Origin: an uncultured Treponema sp.
Lineage (GTDB): Bacteria; Spirochaetota; Spirochaetia; Treponematales; Treponemataceae
Assembly (NCBI GenBank): GCA_947165895.1
Contig: CAMVCB010000006.1
Coordinates: forward strand, 248,001 to 312,000
DNA: 64,000 nucleotides
Direction: 5' to 3'
A model generated the notes under the pieces. It was not told the origin of the DNA and ran no database searches. It saw only the letters and a list, made by a program, of their open reading frames with translations. Positions 17,866-25,222 of the stretch are shown piece after piece. The position numbers and the translations under genes were made by a program. Position 1 is the stretch's first letter. Every line of letters starts with the position of its first letter.

Positions 17866-19201
17866 AGTTCTGTAAAAGGTTAAGACCTGTCTGGAAAAAG
17901 CTTTTTTCCATATAGTCAGAAAACTCTTTATCAAGGGTAATTAAATTTTCCCTAAGCTTTTCAAATGTATCTGCGGCAAGTACAAGCTCGCAGTAGCCGT
18001 GCTCCCGTTTTTGTTTTGCCTGGTCGTTTACAGTCTGGGTAACGTGCTTTACAAAGGGCATGGTGCTGAGTTTTTGTAAGACTTCCTTTTCCAGAATTGG
18101 GAATTTTAATGACATGGCGGGGCGTTCTTCTCCCTGCCGGCAGCCTGTCTGGCTTTCAAACTGCAGCTGACTCATTCCGCTAAGGCGGGGATTGAGTTCA
18201 AAAATTACCCAGCGCTTTTTTTCTTCGTCCCAGCCAAAATCCACCTGGCAGATTCCATTTACCCTTATAAGCTTTGCAAGACGAAGTAATTCTGCTTTAA
18301 GTTCAGCCAGGGGAAGCTTGTCAGCCGCTGCATAAGTGTCTGTAACCGGCCCGATTTTTACGCTCTGTTTGGGGCTTGTAATTCCGTACTGGTTTACGCT
18401 TACCATAAAGGGATTAAAGACTCTGTAGCCGCTTTCTTCCGTTCCCCAGATTTCCATTGCAAACTGAGGGCCTTTTACAAACTCTTCTACAATCTTGTCT
18501 CCGTTGTTTTTCTTTCCGTTTAAAAAGTTTTTTACCTGGCCCAAGGTATGGCAGACTTCCATTCCGTAGCTTGAAAGACCTGAAGTGTCCTTAATGATTA
18601 CCGGGAAGTTCATGTTTTTAATTCTGTAAAAAACGCTTTCTTTATAGGGGTTTTCCTTTAATTCTTGGCGGTTGCGCTCGGCCCAGAAAAGCTCGTGATG
18701 AACGTAAACTGCCTTTGCAAGAGGAAAGCCCTTTTGTTCAAGAAAAGTGTGGGTCTGGATTTTGTCAAAGGACATGAGGCTTACATCAAGGCTGTTACAG
18801 ATAACCTTGATGCCTTCTGCCTTTAAGATTTCGGCAATCTGGGCATCTTTTACAGGAAGCCAGTCAAAAGGCGTTACCCAGTAGGTTGCGGCAATTACAA
18901 GATCAGGCTGTAAGGTTTTAATTAAGGCCGCAATATCCTCCGGGGGATTTTCCTTCCCCTGAGGCAGTATTTTATATTCAAAATGTTCAGATTTTTCAAG
19001 AATTTCGTTTCCTTCCAGGTCCAGTAAAAACATTCCCGGAAGTTCTGATACAAGGGTAAAAGTGTGCTTTTCAAAGCAGTCAGCCCCGAAAAAATCTGTA
19101 AGAATACGTTCGGCGTTTTTTGCATTTGAGGGAAGATTTGTATAATGGTAGCTTGGACCGTCAAAATTATTAGAATTACTGCTGTAAATTACGATCTTCA
19201 T
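17837..19201 (-). CDS. ATP-grasp domain enzyme
   Basis: 454 residues from the ATG at 19201, which has ACAGGAAG 8 bases upstream; the TTG at 19222 adds a poor N-terminus. The first 130 residues look like the pre-ATP-grasp Rossmann-like domain (PDLVIAATYWVTP). Then come KIQTHTFLEQKGFPLAKA, FPVIIKDTSGLSSYGMEV (the ATP-binding Lys and Gly-rich loop), VEEFVKGPQFAMEIWG and VIFELNPRLSGMS with the metal-binding Glu and Asn. Such enzymes ligate a carboxylate to an amine or thiol through an acyl-phosphate. The architecture recalls carbamoyl-phosphate synthase large-subunit relatives and amino-acid ligases, but the substrates cannot be named. It is a single gene facing the GGDEF gene. Confidence 0.78.
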   Translation of the reverse strand: MKIVIYSSNSNNFDGPSYHYTNLPSNAKNAERILTDFFGADCFEKHTFTLVSELPGMFLLDLEGNEILEKSEHFEYKILPQGKENPPEDIAALIKTLQPDLVIAATYWVTPFDWLPVKDAQIAEILKAEGIKVICNSLDVSLMSFDKIQTHTFLEQKGFPLAKAVYVHHELFWAERNRQELKENPYKESVFYRIKNMNFPVIIKDTSGLSSYGMEVCHTLGQVKNFLNGKKNNGDKIVEEFVKGPQFAMEIWGTEESGYRVFNPFMVSVNQYGITSPKQSVKIGPVTDTYAAADKLPLAELKAELLRLAKLIRVNGICQVDFGWDEEKKRWVIFELNPRLSGMSQLQFESQTGCRQGEERPAMSLKFPILEKEVLQKLSTMPFVKHVTQTVNDQAKQKREHGYCELVLAADTFEKLRENLITLDKEFSDYMEKSFFQTGLNLLQNFTDANQLDL

Positions 19202-19253
19202 TTCTGAAGCTTCCTGTAACAAAATTTTTGTTTTATTTTAACAAGCTTTGCTG

Positions 19254-19259
19254 TATATT
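19254..19259 (+). promoter_or_regulatory. Putative -10 box (TATATT) for a leaderless transcript
   Basis: TATATT ends 7 bases before the ATG at 19267, so the predicted transcription start falls on or next to the start codon. No Shine-Dalgarno is present. The -35 match is poor. Confidence 0.45.
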
Positions 19260-19266
19260 TACAAGC

Positions 19267-19491
19267 ATGACAAAAGAAGATTTTATTTTCAAAATCGAAA
19301 CTAAAACCGAATGGAGCTTTAACTATAAAGGTCTTGAATATAATCTTACCTATGGTGTGGATAATGCAGGTCGTGATTACATCCTTTTTGGACGCACCTT
19401 TGAAGGTGAAAAATATTATTCGGTAAAGGAGCTTTTTAATAAAGCGCGGATTGAAAATCACTTCTTCAGGGAGATGCTGGAAGATTTATGA
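19267..19491 (+). CDS. Small hypothetical protein upstream of the MATE exporter
   Basis: 74 residues from the internal ATG at 19267. The ORF-track start at 19228 would precede the predicted -10 box and is rejected. The sequence (IETKTEWSFNYKGLEYNLTYG) suggests a small beta-rich soluble domain with no signal peptide. The stop overlaps the MATE start by 4 bp, so the two are one operon. Function unknown. Confidence 0.6.
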   Translation: MTKEDFIFKIETKTEWSFNYKGLEYNLTYGVDNAGRDYILFGRTFEGEKYYSVKELFNKARIENHFFREMLEDL

Positions 19492-20837
19492 AAAATCAGC
19501 TGGACATGACCAAGGGGCCTGTTTTTAAAGAACTGATAATTTTCTCTGTACCGCTGATTTTGTCGGGCGTACTTCAGCTTTTATTTAACGCTGCCGACGT
19601 AATTGTTGTAGGCCGCTTTGCTGGCGATAATTCCCTTGCTGCAGTAGGCTCAACCTCTTCTTTTATCAACCTTATGCTGAACTTATTTATCGGCCTTTCC
19701 ATCGGTTCAAGCGTTGTTTCTGCCAATTACTTTGGAGCCGGAAAAATCCGGGAACTTCAGAATACCGTTCATACTTCCATGCTGCTTTCTGTTTACAGCG
19801 GAATCGGCCTTACCATACTTGGAATAGTTTTTGCACGGCCAATTCTACTTATGATGCAGGCTCCCCGGGAGGTTCTTGTGCTTGCAGTGCTTTACCTCCG
19901 CATTTACTTTGCGGGTATAAGTGCCACTGTTATCTTTAACTTTGGAAGCGCACTTTTACGTGCCAAGGGTGATACAAAGCGTCCTCTTTACATTCTTATG
20001 GTTGCCGGAGTAATAAATGTCATCCTCAACCTGGTTTTTGTAATCTGCTTCCACATGGATGTTGCCGGCGTTGCCCTTGCTACTGTCATTTCTCAGATTT
20101 TTGCCGCTGTCTTTGTTGTGGTTCTTTTAATGCGTGAAGAAGACGGATTTAAAATGGAGTTTAAAAAACTCAAAATCCATAAATACATACTCTTCCGTAT
20201 TATAAAAATTGGCCTTCCGGCCGGTTTTCAGGGAATGATGTTCTCTATCTCAAACATGGTGATTCAGTCTTCCGTAAACTCTTTCGGCCCGGTTGTGATT
20301 GCGGGAAGTTCCGCAGGAATCAATATAGAAGGCTTTGTCTACCTTGCCATGAACGGCTTTTCCCAGGGGGCATTAACCTTTACTTCCCAGAATATGGGAG
20401 CGGGGCAGAAGGACAGAATCAAAAAACTTGTATTTGTTTCCCTTCTTACGGTTTTAGTAGTTGGAGAAGGTCTTGGCTTTCTTGTTGTCTTCTTTGCCCG
20501 TCAGATTCTTGGAATCTACTCTCAAAATCCTCTTGTAATAGAAGCCGGAATCCGCCGTCTGACTGTAATCTGTTCTACCTACGCCCTTTGCGGCATCATG
20601 GACACCCTGAGTAACATCATTCGCGGAATTGGTCACAGTCTTCTTCCTATGATTGTCTGCATAATCGGAGTCTGCGTATTCCGCATCGTCTGGCTTTCTA
20701 CAATTTTTTTAACACCGGCCTTCCATACGGAATTTATCATATTTGTTTCTTATCCGATTTCCTGGGCGTTAACTTTTATTGCCCACTGTATCTGCTTTTC
20801 TATTGTCTTCAAAAAAGTCCATATAGAATATAACTAG
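19488..20837 (+). CDS. MATE-family multidrug/Na+ efflux transporter
   Basis: 449 residues, about 12 hydrophobic segments in two homologous six-helix halves. Family features include the opening TKGPVFKELIIFSVPLILSG, the early LFNAADVIVVGRFAG and the second-half counterpart IGLPAGFQGMMFSISNMVIQ. MATE proteins export cationic drugs or metabolites against a Na+ or H+ gradient across the inner membrane. It belongs to the bacterial NorM/DinF-like group rather than MurJ. It is translationally coupled to the small upstream gene. Confidence 0.92.
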   Translation: MKNQLDMTKGPVFKELIIFSVPLILSGVLQLLFNAADVIVVGRFAGDNSLAAVGSTSSFINLMLNLFIGLSIGSSVVSANYFGAGKIRELQNTVHTSMLLSVYSGIGLTILGIVFARPILLMMQAPREVLVLAVLYLRIYFAGISATVIFNFGSALLRAKGDTKRPLYILMVAGVINVILNLVFVICFHMDVAGVALATVISQIFAAVFVVVLLMREEDGFKMEFKKLKIHKYILFRIIKIGLPAGFQGMMFSISNMVIQSSVNSFGPVVIAGSSAGINIEGFVYLAMNGFSQGALTFTSQNMGAGQKDRIKKLVFVSLLTVLVVGEGLGFLVVFFARQILGIYSQNPLVIEAGIRRLTVICSTYALCGIMDTLSNIIRGIGHSLLPMIVCIIGVCVFRIVWLSTIFLTPAFHTEFIIFVSYPISWALTFIAHCICFSIVFKKVHIEYN

Positions 20838-20878
20838 AAAATATACTAGTAAATCTAGCCTAAAGAATCGGCTTATGC

Positions 20879-20884
20879 TATACT
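20879..20884 (+). promoter_or_regulatory. Putative -10 box (TATACT) for a leaderless polymerase transcript
   Basis: TATACT ends 6 bases before the ATG at 20891, so the expected start site coincides with the ATG. The -35 match is poor and I see no LexA-type palindrome. Confidence 0.45.
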
Positions 20885-20890
20885 AATTGC

Positions 20891-22285
20891 ATGGTTGAAG
20901 CAGAATATCCTATGCAAAAAGAAAGGACTTATCTGGCGGTTGATTTAAAATCCTTTTATGCAAGTGTAGAATGCCGGGAAAGACATCTTGATCCTCTTAC
21001 AACACGTCTTGTTGTTGCCGACAAGTCCAGGACATCAAAAACAATCTGTCTTGCCGTAACTCCAGCTTTAAAGGCTTACGGACTTTCGGGCAGAAGCCGG
21101 CTTTTTGAAGTTGAAGAAAAGGCCAGGCAGATTAAGCGTCAGACCGGTAAGGAGCTTGATTATATTGTTGCCCCTCCAAGAATGGCTCTTTACATAAAAT
21201 ATTCAACCGAAATTTACAAAATTTACCTTAAGTATTTTTCTTCAGAGGATATTCACGTTTATTCAATTGATGAGGTTTTTATAGATATAACAAGCTATCT
21301 TCCTCTGTATAAATGCAGTTCCCGTGAGCTCGCAGAAAGAGTGATAAAGGATATTCTTTTTCAGACCGGAATTACTGCTACGGCAGGAATTGCCCCTAAT
21401 CTTTATTTATGCAAAATTGCCATGGATATTGTTGCAAAGCATATTCCGGCTGATAAGGATGGCGTTAGAATTGCGGAGCTTGATCAAATGTCCTACAGGA
21501 AAAAGCTCTGGGCCCATAAGCCTCTGACGGATTTCTGGCGGATTGGTAGGGGAACTGCCGAAAAGCTTGCAAAATACCGTATTTTTACCATGGGGGATAT
21601 TGCCCGGCAGGCTCTTGAAGATGAAGGCTTTTTATATAAGCTTTTTGGGATTGATGCTGAAATTCTTATAGATCACGCCTTTGGTTATGAGCCCTGCAGC
21701 ATGAAAAATATAAAGTCTTATAAAAGTAATAAAAAAAGTCTTGGCAGCGGGCAGGTTTTGCAGTCTCCTTATCCCTTTGAAAAAGCAAGGATTGTTGTAA
21801 GGGAAATGGCAGAAAATCTTTCTCTTAGTCTTTTTGATAAAAAACTTGCTGCTTCTTCTTTTACCCTTATGGTTGGTTATGACCGGGAGGGGATTGAAAA
21901 AAGCGGCTTCAGCGGTGAAATTGTCCGTGACTGGTATGGCCGCTGCCTGCCAAAACCGGCACACGGAACTTTTGGCCTGGGCGATTATTCTAATTCCAGC
22001 CGCAGAATTATTGACGGAACCATGGCTCTTTTTGATCTGATTGTAGAAAAAAATCTGACTGTAAGAAGAATTAATCTTTGCGCAAATGATGTGATTCCTT
22101 TAAGTCAAAAACAGCCCCTGCTTTTTGAAGAAGATGCTTTCAAAAAAAAAGAGGACAGTTTGCAGAATGCAAGACTTTCCATTATATCCCGCTTTGGAAA
22201 AAATGCCCTGTTAAAAGGTATGGATTTACAGGAAGGGGCAACAACAATCCAGCGTAACCGGCAGATTGGAGGGCACAGAGCATGA
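20891..22285 (+). CDS. Y-family translesion DNA polymerase (UmuC/ImpB/UvrX-like)
   Basis: 464 residues. YLAVDLKSFYASVECRERH holds the first catalytic Asp and the steric-gate region, and VYSIDEVFIDIT the second acidic pair. ATAGIAPNLYLCKIAMDIVAKH is the family palm segment, and FWRIGRGTAEKLAKYRIFTMGDIA the helix-hairpin-helix. The little-finger domain follows (about 270-380) and the protein ends in a longer C-terminal extension than classical DinB. The role is error-prone bypass synthesis at damaged DNA. The next gene, a YolD-like protein, overlaps by 4 bp, the same pairing seen for UvrX/YqjW polymerases in Firmicutes. The start at 20891 is favoured by the -10 box just upstream; 20912 is possible. 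Confidence 0.88.
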   Translation: MVEAEYPMQKERTYLAVDLKSFYASVECRERHLDPLTTRLVVADKSRTSKTICLAVTPALKAYGLSGRSRLFEVEEKARQIKRQTGKELDYIVAPPRMALYIKYSTEIYKIYLKYFSSEDIHVYSIDEVFIDITSYLPLYKCSSRELAERVIKDILFQTGITATAGIAPNLYLCKIAMDIVAKHIPADKDGVRIAELDQMSYRKKLWAHKPLTDFWRIGRGTAEKLAKYRIFTMGDIARQALEDEGFLYKLFGIDAEILIDHAFGYEPCSMKNIKSYKSNKKSLGSGQVLQSPYPFEKARIVVREMAENLSLSLFDKKLAASSFTLMVGYDREGIEKSGFSGEIVRDWYGRCLPKPAHGTFGLGDYSNSSRRIIDGTMALFDLIVEKNLTVRRINLCANDVIPLSQKQPLLFEEDAFKKKEDSLQNARLSIISRFGKNALLKGMDLQEGATTIQRNRQIGGHRA

Positions 22286-22479
22286 AAGCTAAGAATGAAG
22301 AAGAACTTTCTCTTGAATTGTACGGAGATATAATCGATGAAGTCTGGCCTTCGTCTTCTGCATTCCATTCTAAAATGGAACTCAATCACCGGGCAAAAAT
22401 ATTTCTTCCTTTTGCCGCTTTAACAGGCTATGAAGAAGCTATAGAGCAGGCTGCCTGCGATTGCAACAGCAGGGAATAA
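22282..22479 (+). CDS. YolD-like small protein paired with the Y-family polymerase
   Basis: 65 residues. The central NHRAKIFLPFAALTGYEEAI closely follows the RAKxFxPFxALxGxxEA signature of YolD-like proteins, which sit next to Y-family polymerase genes in many Firmicutes and may modulate them. It overlaps the polymerase stop by 4 bp, so it is translationally coupled. The biochemical role of the family is not established. Confidence 0.7.
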   Translation: MKAKNEEELSLELYGDIIDEVWPSSSAFHSKMELNHRAKIFLPFAALTGYEEAIEQAACDCNSRE

Positions 22480-22500
22480 AATGATAACAAAATGATAGGT

Positions 22501-22529
22501 TTGCTTTTTGAATATAAGCGCTGTAAAAT
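22501..22529 (+). promoter_or_regulatory. Promoter TTGCTT-17-TAAAAT for the GH5 lipoprotein gene
   Basis: TTGCTT and TAAAAT are separated by exactly 17 bases, and the -10 box ends 7 bases before the ATG at 22537. This predicts a leaderless transcript and argues against the upstream ATG at 22492 of the ORF track. Confidence 0.6.
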
Positions 22530-22536
22530 TAATCTT

Positions 22537-23562
22537 ATGAAGAAAATTTTTACTAAAACATCACTAATTTTAATTGCAATAACTGCATCTTTATCACTTT
22601 TATCCTGCGGCAGTTCAGGAAGAAAACTTTACAAAGATTCAAAAACTCCTGTAGAACGCTACGGAAGATTAAGCGTTTCAGGAACAAATCTCTGCGATCA
22701 GACAGGAAGGCCTGTTCAGCTTTGCGGAATGAGCTCTCACGGACTTCACTGGTATGGAAAATATGCAAATGCGGATGTAATGAAATGGCTTCGCGATGAC
22801 TGGAATGCTGATTTGTGGCGTTCTGCCATGTATGTAGGCGGAAACGGCGGTTATGTTCAGAACAGGGCTATGGCAAACAAAGTTATCGAATCAATTGATG
22901 CGGCTATCGAAAGCGGAATGTACGTAATTGTAGACTGGCATGTTCTTCCTGAATGTGATCCTCTTTTGTATGTAAAACAGTCTGAAGAATTTTTTGACCG
23001 CATTGCCTCAACCTATGCAGATTGTCCTAACATCATTTATGAAATCTGTAACGAGCCTAACGGAGAAAAAGTTACCTGGGAAGGAAACATCAAGCCTTAT
23101 GCTGAACGCATTATTCCGGTTATCAGAAAATACTGCGACAACGTAATTGTTGTTGGAACACCTGTATGGTCAAGTGACTTAACAAGTGCCGCCGCAAGCC
23201 CGATTGAGAATCAGAAAAACATTATGTACACCCTTCATTTTTATGCCGGAAGTCACGGAAAAGACAGCAGGGCTGTAGCTGAAGCAGCCATCAAAAAAGG
23301 TCTTCCGATTTTCGTAACAGAATGGGGAACAACTCAGGCATCTGGAGACGGCGGTGTTTATGAAAAAGAAACTCTTGAATGGATGCGCTTTCTTGCTAAA
23401 AATAAGATTTCCTGGGCAAACTGGTCTGTAAACAACAAGGGAGAAGATTCAGGAGCCCTCAAATACAATAAGGACCGTGATGCAAAGGGCGGCTGGAAGG
23501 AAAGTGACCTTCAGCCTTCGGGCATTCTTGTAAGAAAGATTTTAAGAGGCGAAGCAAAATAA
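22537..23562 (+). CDS. GH5-family endoglucanase-like lipoprotein
   Basis: 341 residues from the ATG at 22537, where a lipoprotein signal begins (MKKIFTK) and ends in the lipobox LSLLSC (Cys24). The rest is a TIM-barrel glycoside hydrolase family 5 domain: QLCGMSSHGLHWYGKYAN near the start, YVIVDWHVLPECDP, the acid/base Glu in IIYEICNEPNGE, the His/Tyr strand MYTLHFYAGSHG, and the nucleophile Glu in FVTEWGTTQASG. It is predicted to cut beta-1,4-glucan or a related polysaccharide at the cell surface or in the periplasm, fitting a fibre-using gut or rumen spirochaete. No carbohydrate-binding module is present. It is a single gene with its own promoter. Confidence 0.9.
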   Translation: MKKIFTKTSLILIAITASLSLLSCGSSGRKLYKDSKTPVERYGRLSVSGTNLCDQTGRPVQLCGMSSHGLHWYGKYANADVMKWLRDDWNADLWRSAMYVGGNGGYVQNRAMANKVIESIDAAIESGMYVIVDWHVLPECDPLLYVKQSEEFFDRIASTYADCPNIIYEICNEPNGEKVTWEGNIKPYAERIIPVIRKYCDNVIVVGTPVWSSDLTSAAASPIENQKNIMYTLHFYAGSHGKDSRAVAEAAIKKGLPIFVTEWGTTQASGDGGVYEKETLEWMRFLAKNKISWANWSVNNKGEDSGALKYNKDRDAKGGWKESDLQPSGILVRKILRGEAK

Positions 23563-23599
23563 TTTTTTGCTGCTACTATAATTTCCCTTAAAAATCCGT

Positions 23600-23605
23600 T
23601 AAAAT
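23600..23605 (+). promoter_or_regulatory. Putative -10 box (TAAAAT) supporting the rnz start at 23613
   Basis: TAAAAT ends 7 bases before the second in-frame ATG (23613). The ORF-track ATG at 23604 lies inside this box. A TATAAT at 23577-23582 is an alternative -10 that would give a normal leader. Confidence 0.35.
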
Positions 23606-23612
23606 GGCTTCC

Positions 23613-24539
23613 ATGAATATGGAAGCCTTTATTTTAGGTTGCGGAGGAATGATGCCGCTTCCTTACCGTCATCTGACTTCTGTTTTGCTGAGGCGTGACG
23701 GTGATTTATTTTTATTCGACGGTGGTGAAGGTACTCAGGTTTCCCTAAAACGTCTGAATCTTAAGTGGAAAAAAATCAATGCAATTTTTGTTTCTCATAC
23801 GCATGCAGACCACGTTACTGGCCTGCCGGGAATCCTTATGCTTTCTGCCCAGGTAGACCGCACCGAGCCCCTCTATATTTACGGCCCTCCGAAAATCAAG
23901 GAATACATTGAAACAAGCCGCCGTGTTCTTGATATGTACATCAACTATCCGATTGTTGTAAAGGAAATTACCGCTCCCTGCGTTGTTCACGGCGGAGAAG
24001 ATTTTTATATCCGCGCATTCCCGCTTGACCACACAAAAACCTGTGTAGGCTACACTCTGGAAGAGCTTGACCGCCCTGGTGAATTTAATCCTGAAACAGC
24101 CCGTTCCCTGGGAGTTCCCTGCGGACCTTTATGGGGAAAGCTTCAGAAGGGTGAAGAAGTTCAGGCAGAAGACGGTTCGATCGTAAAGCCTGAGCAGGTA
24201 ATGGGAAAGCCCCGCAGCGGCCGTAAGTTCAGCTTTGTAACCGACACTCTTTACAAGCCTTCTATTGCGGATGAGGTTCGCGGAAGTGACCTTCTTGTCT
24301 GCGAGGGAATGTTTGAGCACGCCCTTTTGGATCAGGCAAAAGAAAAAAAACATATGACAGCCGTTCAGGCAGCGACAATTGCCCGCGACGCAAATGTCCG
24401 CCGTATGTGCATGATTCACTACAGTCCCCGCTACACAGACAAGGAGCTTTCTGTTTTGCTAGAAGAAGCCCAGTCTGTATGGCCAAAAGCTGAGCTTTCG
24501 CGCGACCGCATGCATATTGAAATTCCTTACGTGGATTAA
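23613..24539 (+). CDS. rnz: Ribonuclease Z (tRNA 3' endonuclease)
   Basis: Metallo-beta-lactamase-fold RNase Z, about 308 residues. FILGCGGMMPLPYRHLTSVL is the typical opening, FDGGEGTQVSLKRL the conserved early motif, SHTHADHVTGLPG the zinc motif, FPLDHTKTCVGY the later His, SFVTDT the Asp strand and MIHYSPRY the last His. It cuts tRNA precursors 3' of the discriminator base. That is the step needed for tRNAs whose genes lack CCA, as with all three tRNA genes here. The start at 23613 is preferred to 23604 because of the -10 spacing and family N-terminus. Confidence 0.93.
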   Translation: MNMEAFILGCGGMMPLPYRHLTSVLLRRDGDLFLFDGGEGTQVSLKRLNLKWKKINAIFVSHTHADHVTGLPGILMLSAQVDRTEPLYIYGPPKIKEYIETSRRVLDMYINYPIVVKEITAPCVVHGGEDFYIRAFPLDHTKTCVGYTLEELDRPGEFNPETARSLGVPCGPLWGKLQKGEEVQAEDGSIVKPEQVMGKPRSGRKFSFVTDTLYKPSIADEVRGSDLLVCEGMFEHALLDQAKEKKHMTAVQAATIARDANVRRMCMIHYSPRYTDKELSVLLEEAQSVWPKAELSRDRMHIEIPYVD

Positions 24540-24568
24540 AGGGCGCGGGAAGGGCGTTTTTTGCTTTT

Positions 24569-25222
24569 ATGATTCAGGTCTGTGATTTTTCAAAAGCTTA
24601 TAAATCCTCTTTTAAGATAAGCGGAATTAATTTTTCTGTTGAACCCGGAAAAATAACAGCCCTGGTCGGCGCAAACGGAAGCGGAAAATCTACAATTATT
24701 AAGGCAATCTGTGGTTTTCATTATGCAGACGGCGGTCAGATTCTTGTTGACGGAAAAATCGGATATCTCCCGGAAGTTTCAAATCTGCCAGACAAGCTCT
24801 ATACCGCCGATTTTCTAACTTATGCCGCCCGAAGTTACGGACTTTCCGGCAGTCAGCTTGATTTTGCTGTCCGTCAGGCAGTAACAAAATGCGGACTTTC
24901 TGATGTCCTTACAAAAAAAATTAAAACTCTTTCAAAAGGCTATAAACAGAGGGTAAGTCTTGCCCAGGCTCTTATACACGACCCTGAAAATCTTATCCTT
25001 GACGAGCCCGTTTCCGGTCTTGACCCCCTGCAGATTTCCCAGCTTCACCGCCTTATTAAAGATTTTTCCTCTACAAAATCAATTTTGATTTCTACCCATA
25101 TTTTAAGCGAGGTCGAAAGTCTTTGTGATAATGTAGTCCTTATAAAAAATGGCAGACAGCTGGGCTTTGGCAGTAAAGCAGATTTAAAAAAACTAATGGA
25201 AGGTGAGTTTGGTGAAATCTAA
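24569..25222 (+). CDS. ABC transporter ATP-binding protein (GldA-like)
   Basis: 217 residues with Walker A (GANGSGKST), Q-loop region, signature LSKGYKQRVSLAQAL, Walker B LILDEPVSGLDP and a switch His in STHILSE. It is the shortened ATPase type that serves ABC-2 exporters, and it overlaps the permease/GldG gene, so it should power that complex at the inner membrane. In Bacteroidota the homologous Gld proteins are needed for gliding. In other phyla the substrate is unknown. Confidence 0.9.
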   Translation: MIQVCDFSKAYKSSFKISGINFSVEPGKITALVGANGSGKSTIIKAICGFHYADGGQILVDGKIGYLPEVSNLPDKLYTADFLTYAARSYGLSGSQLDFAVRQAVTKCGLSDVLTKKIKTLSKGYKQRVSLAQALIHDPENLILDEPVSGLDPLQISQLHRLIKDFSSTKSILISTHILSEVESLCDNVVLIKNGRQLGFGSKADLKKLMEGEFGEI

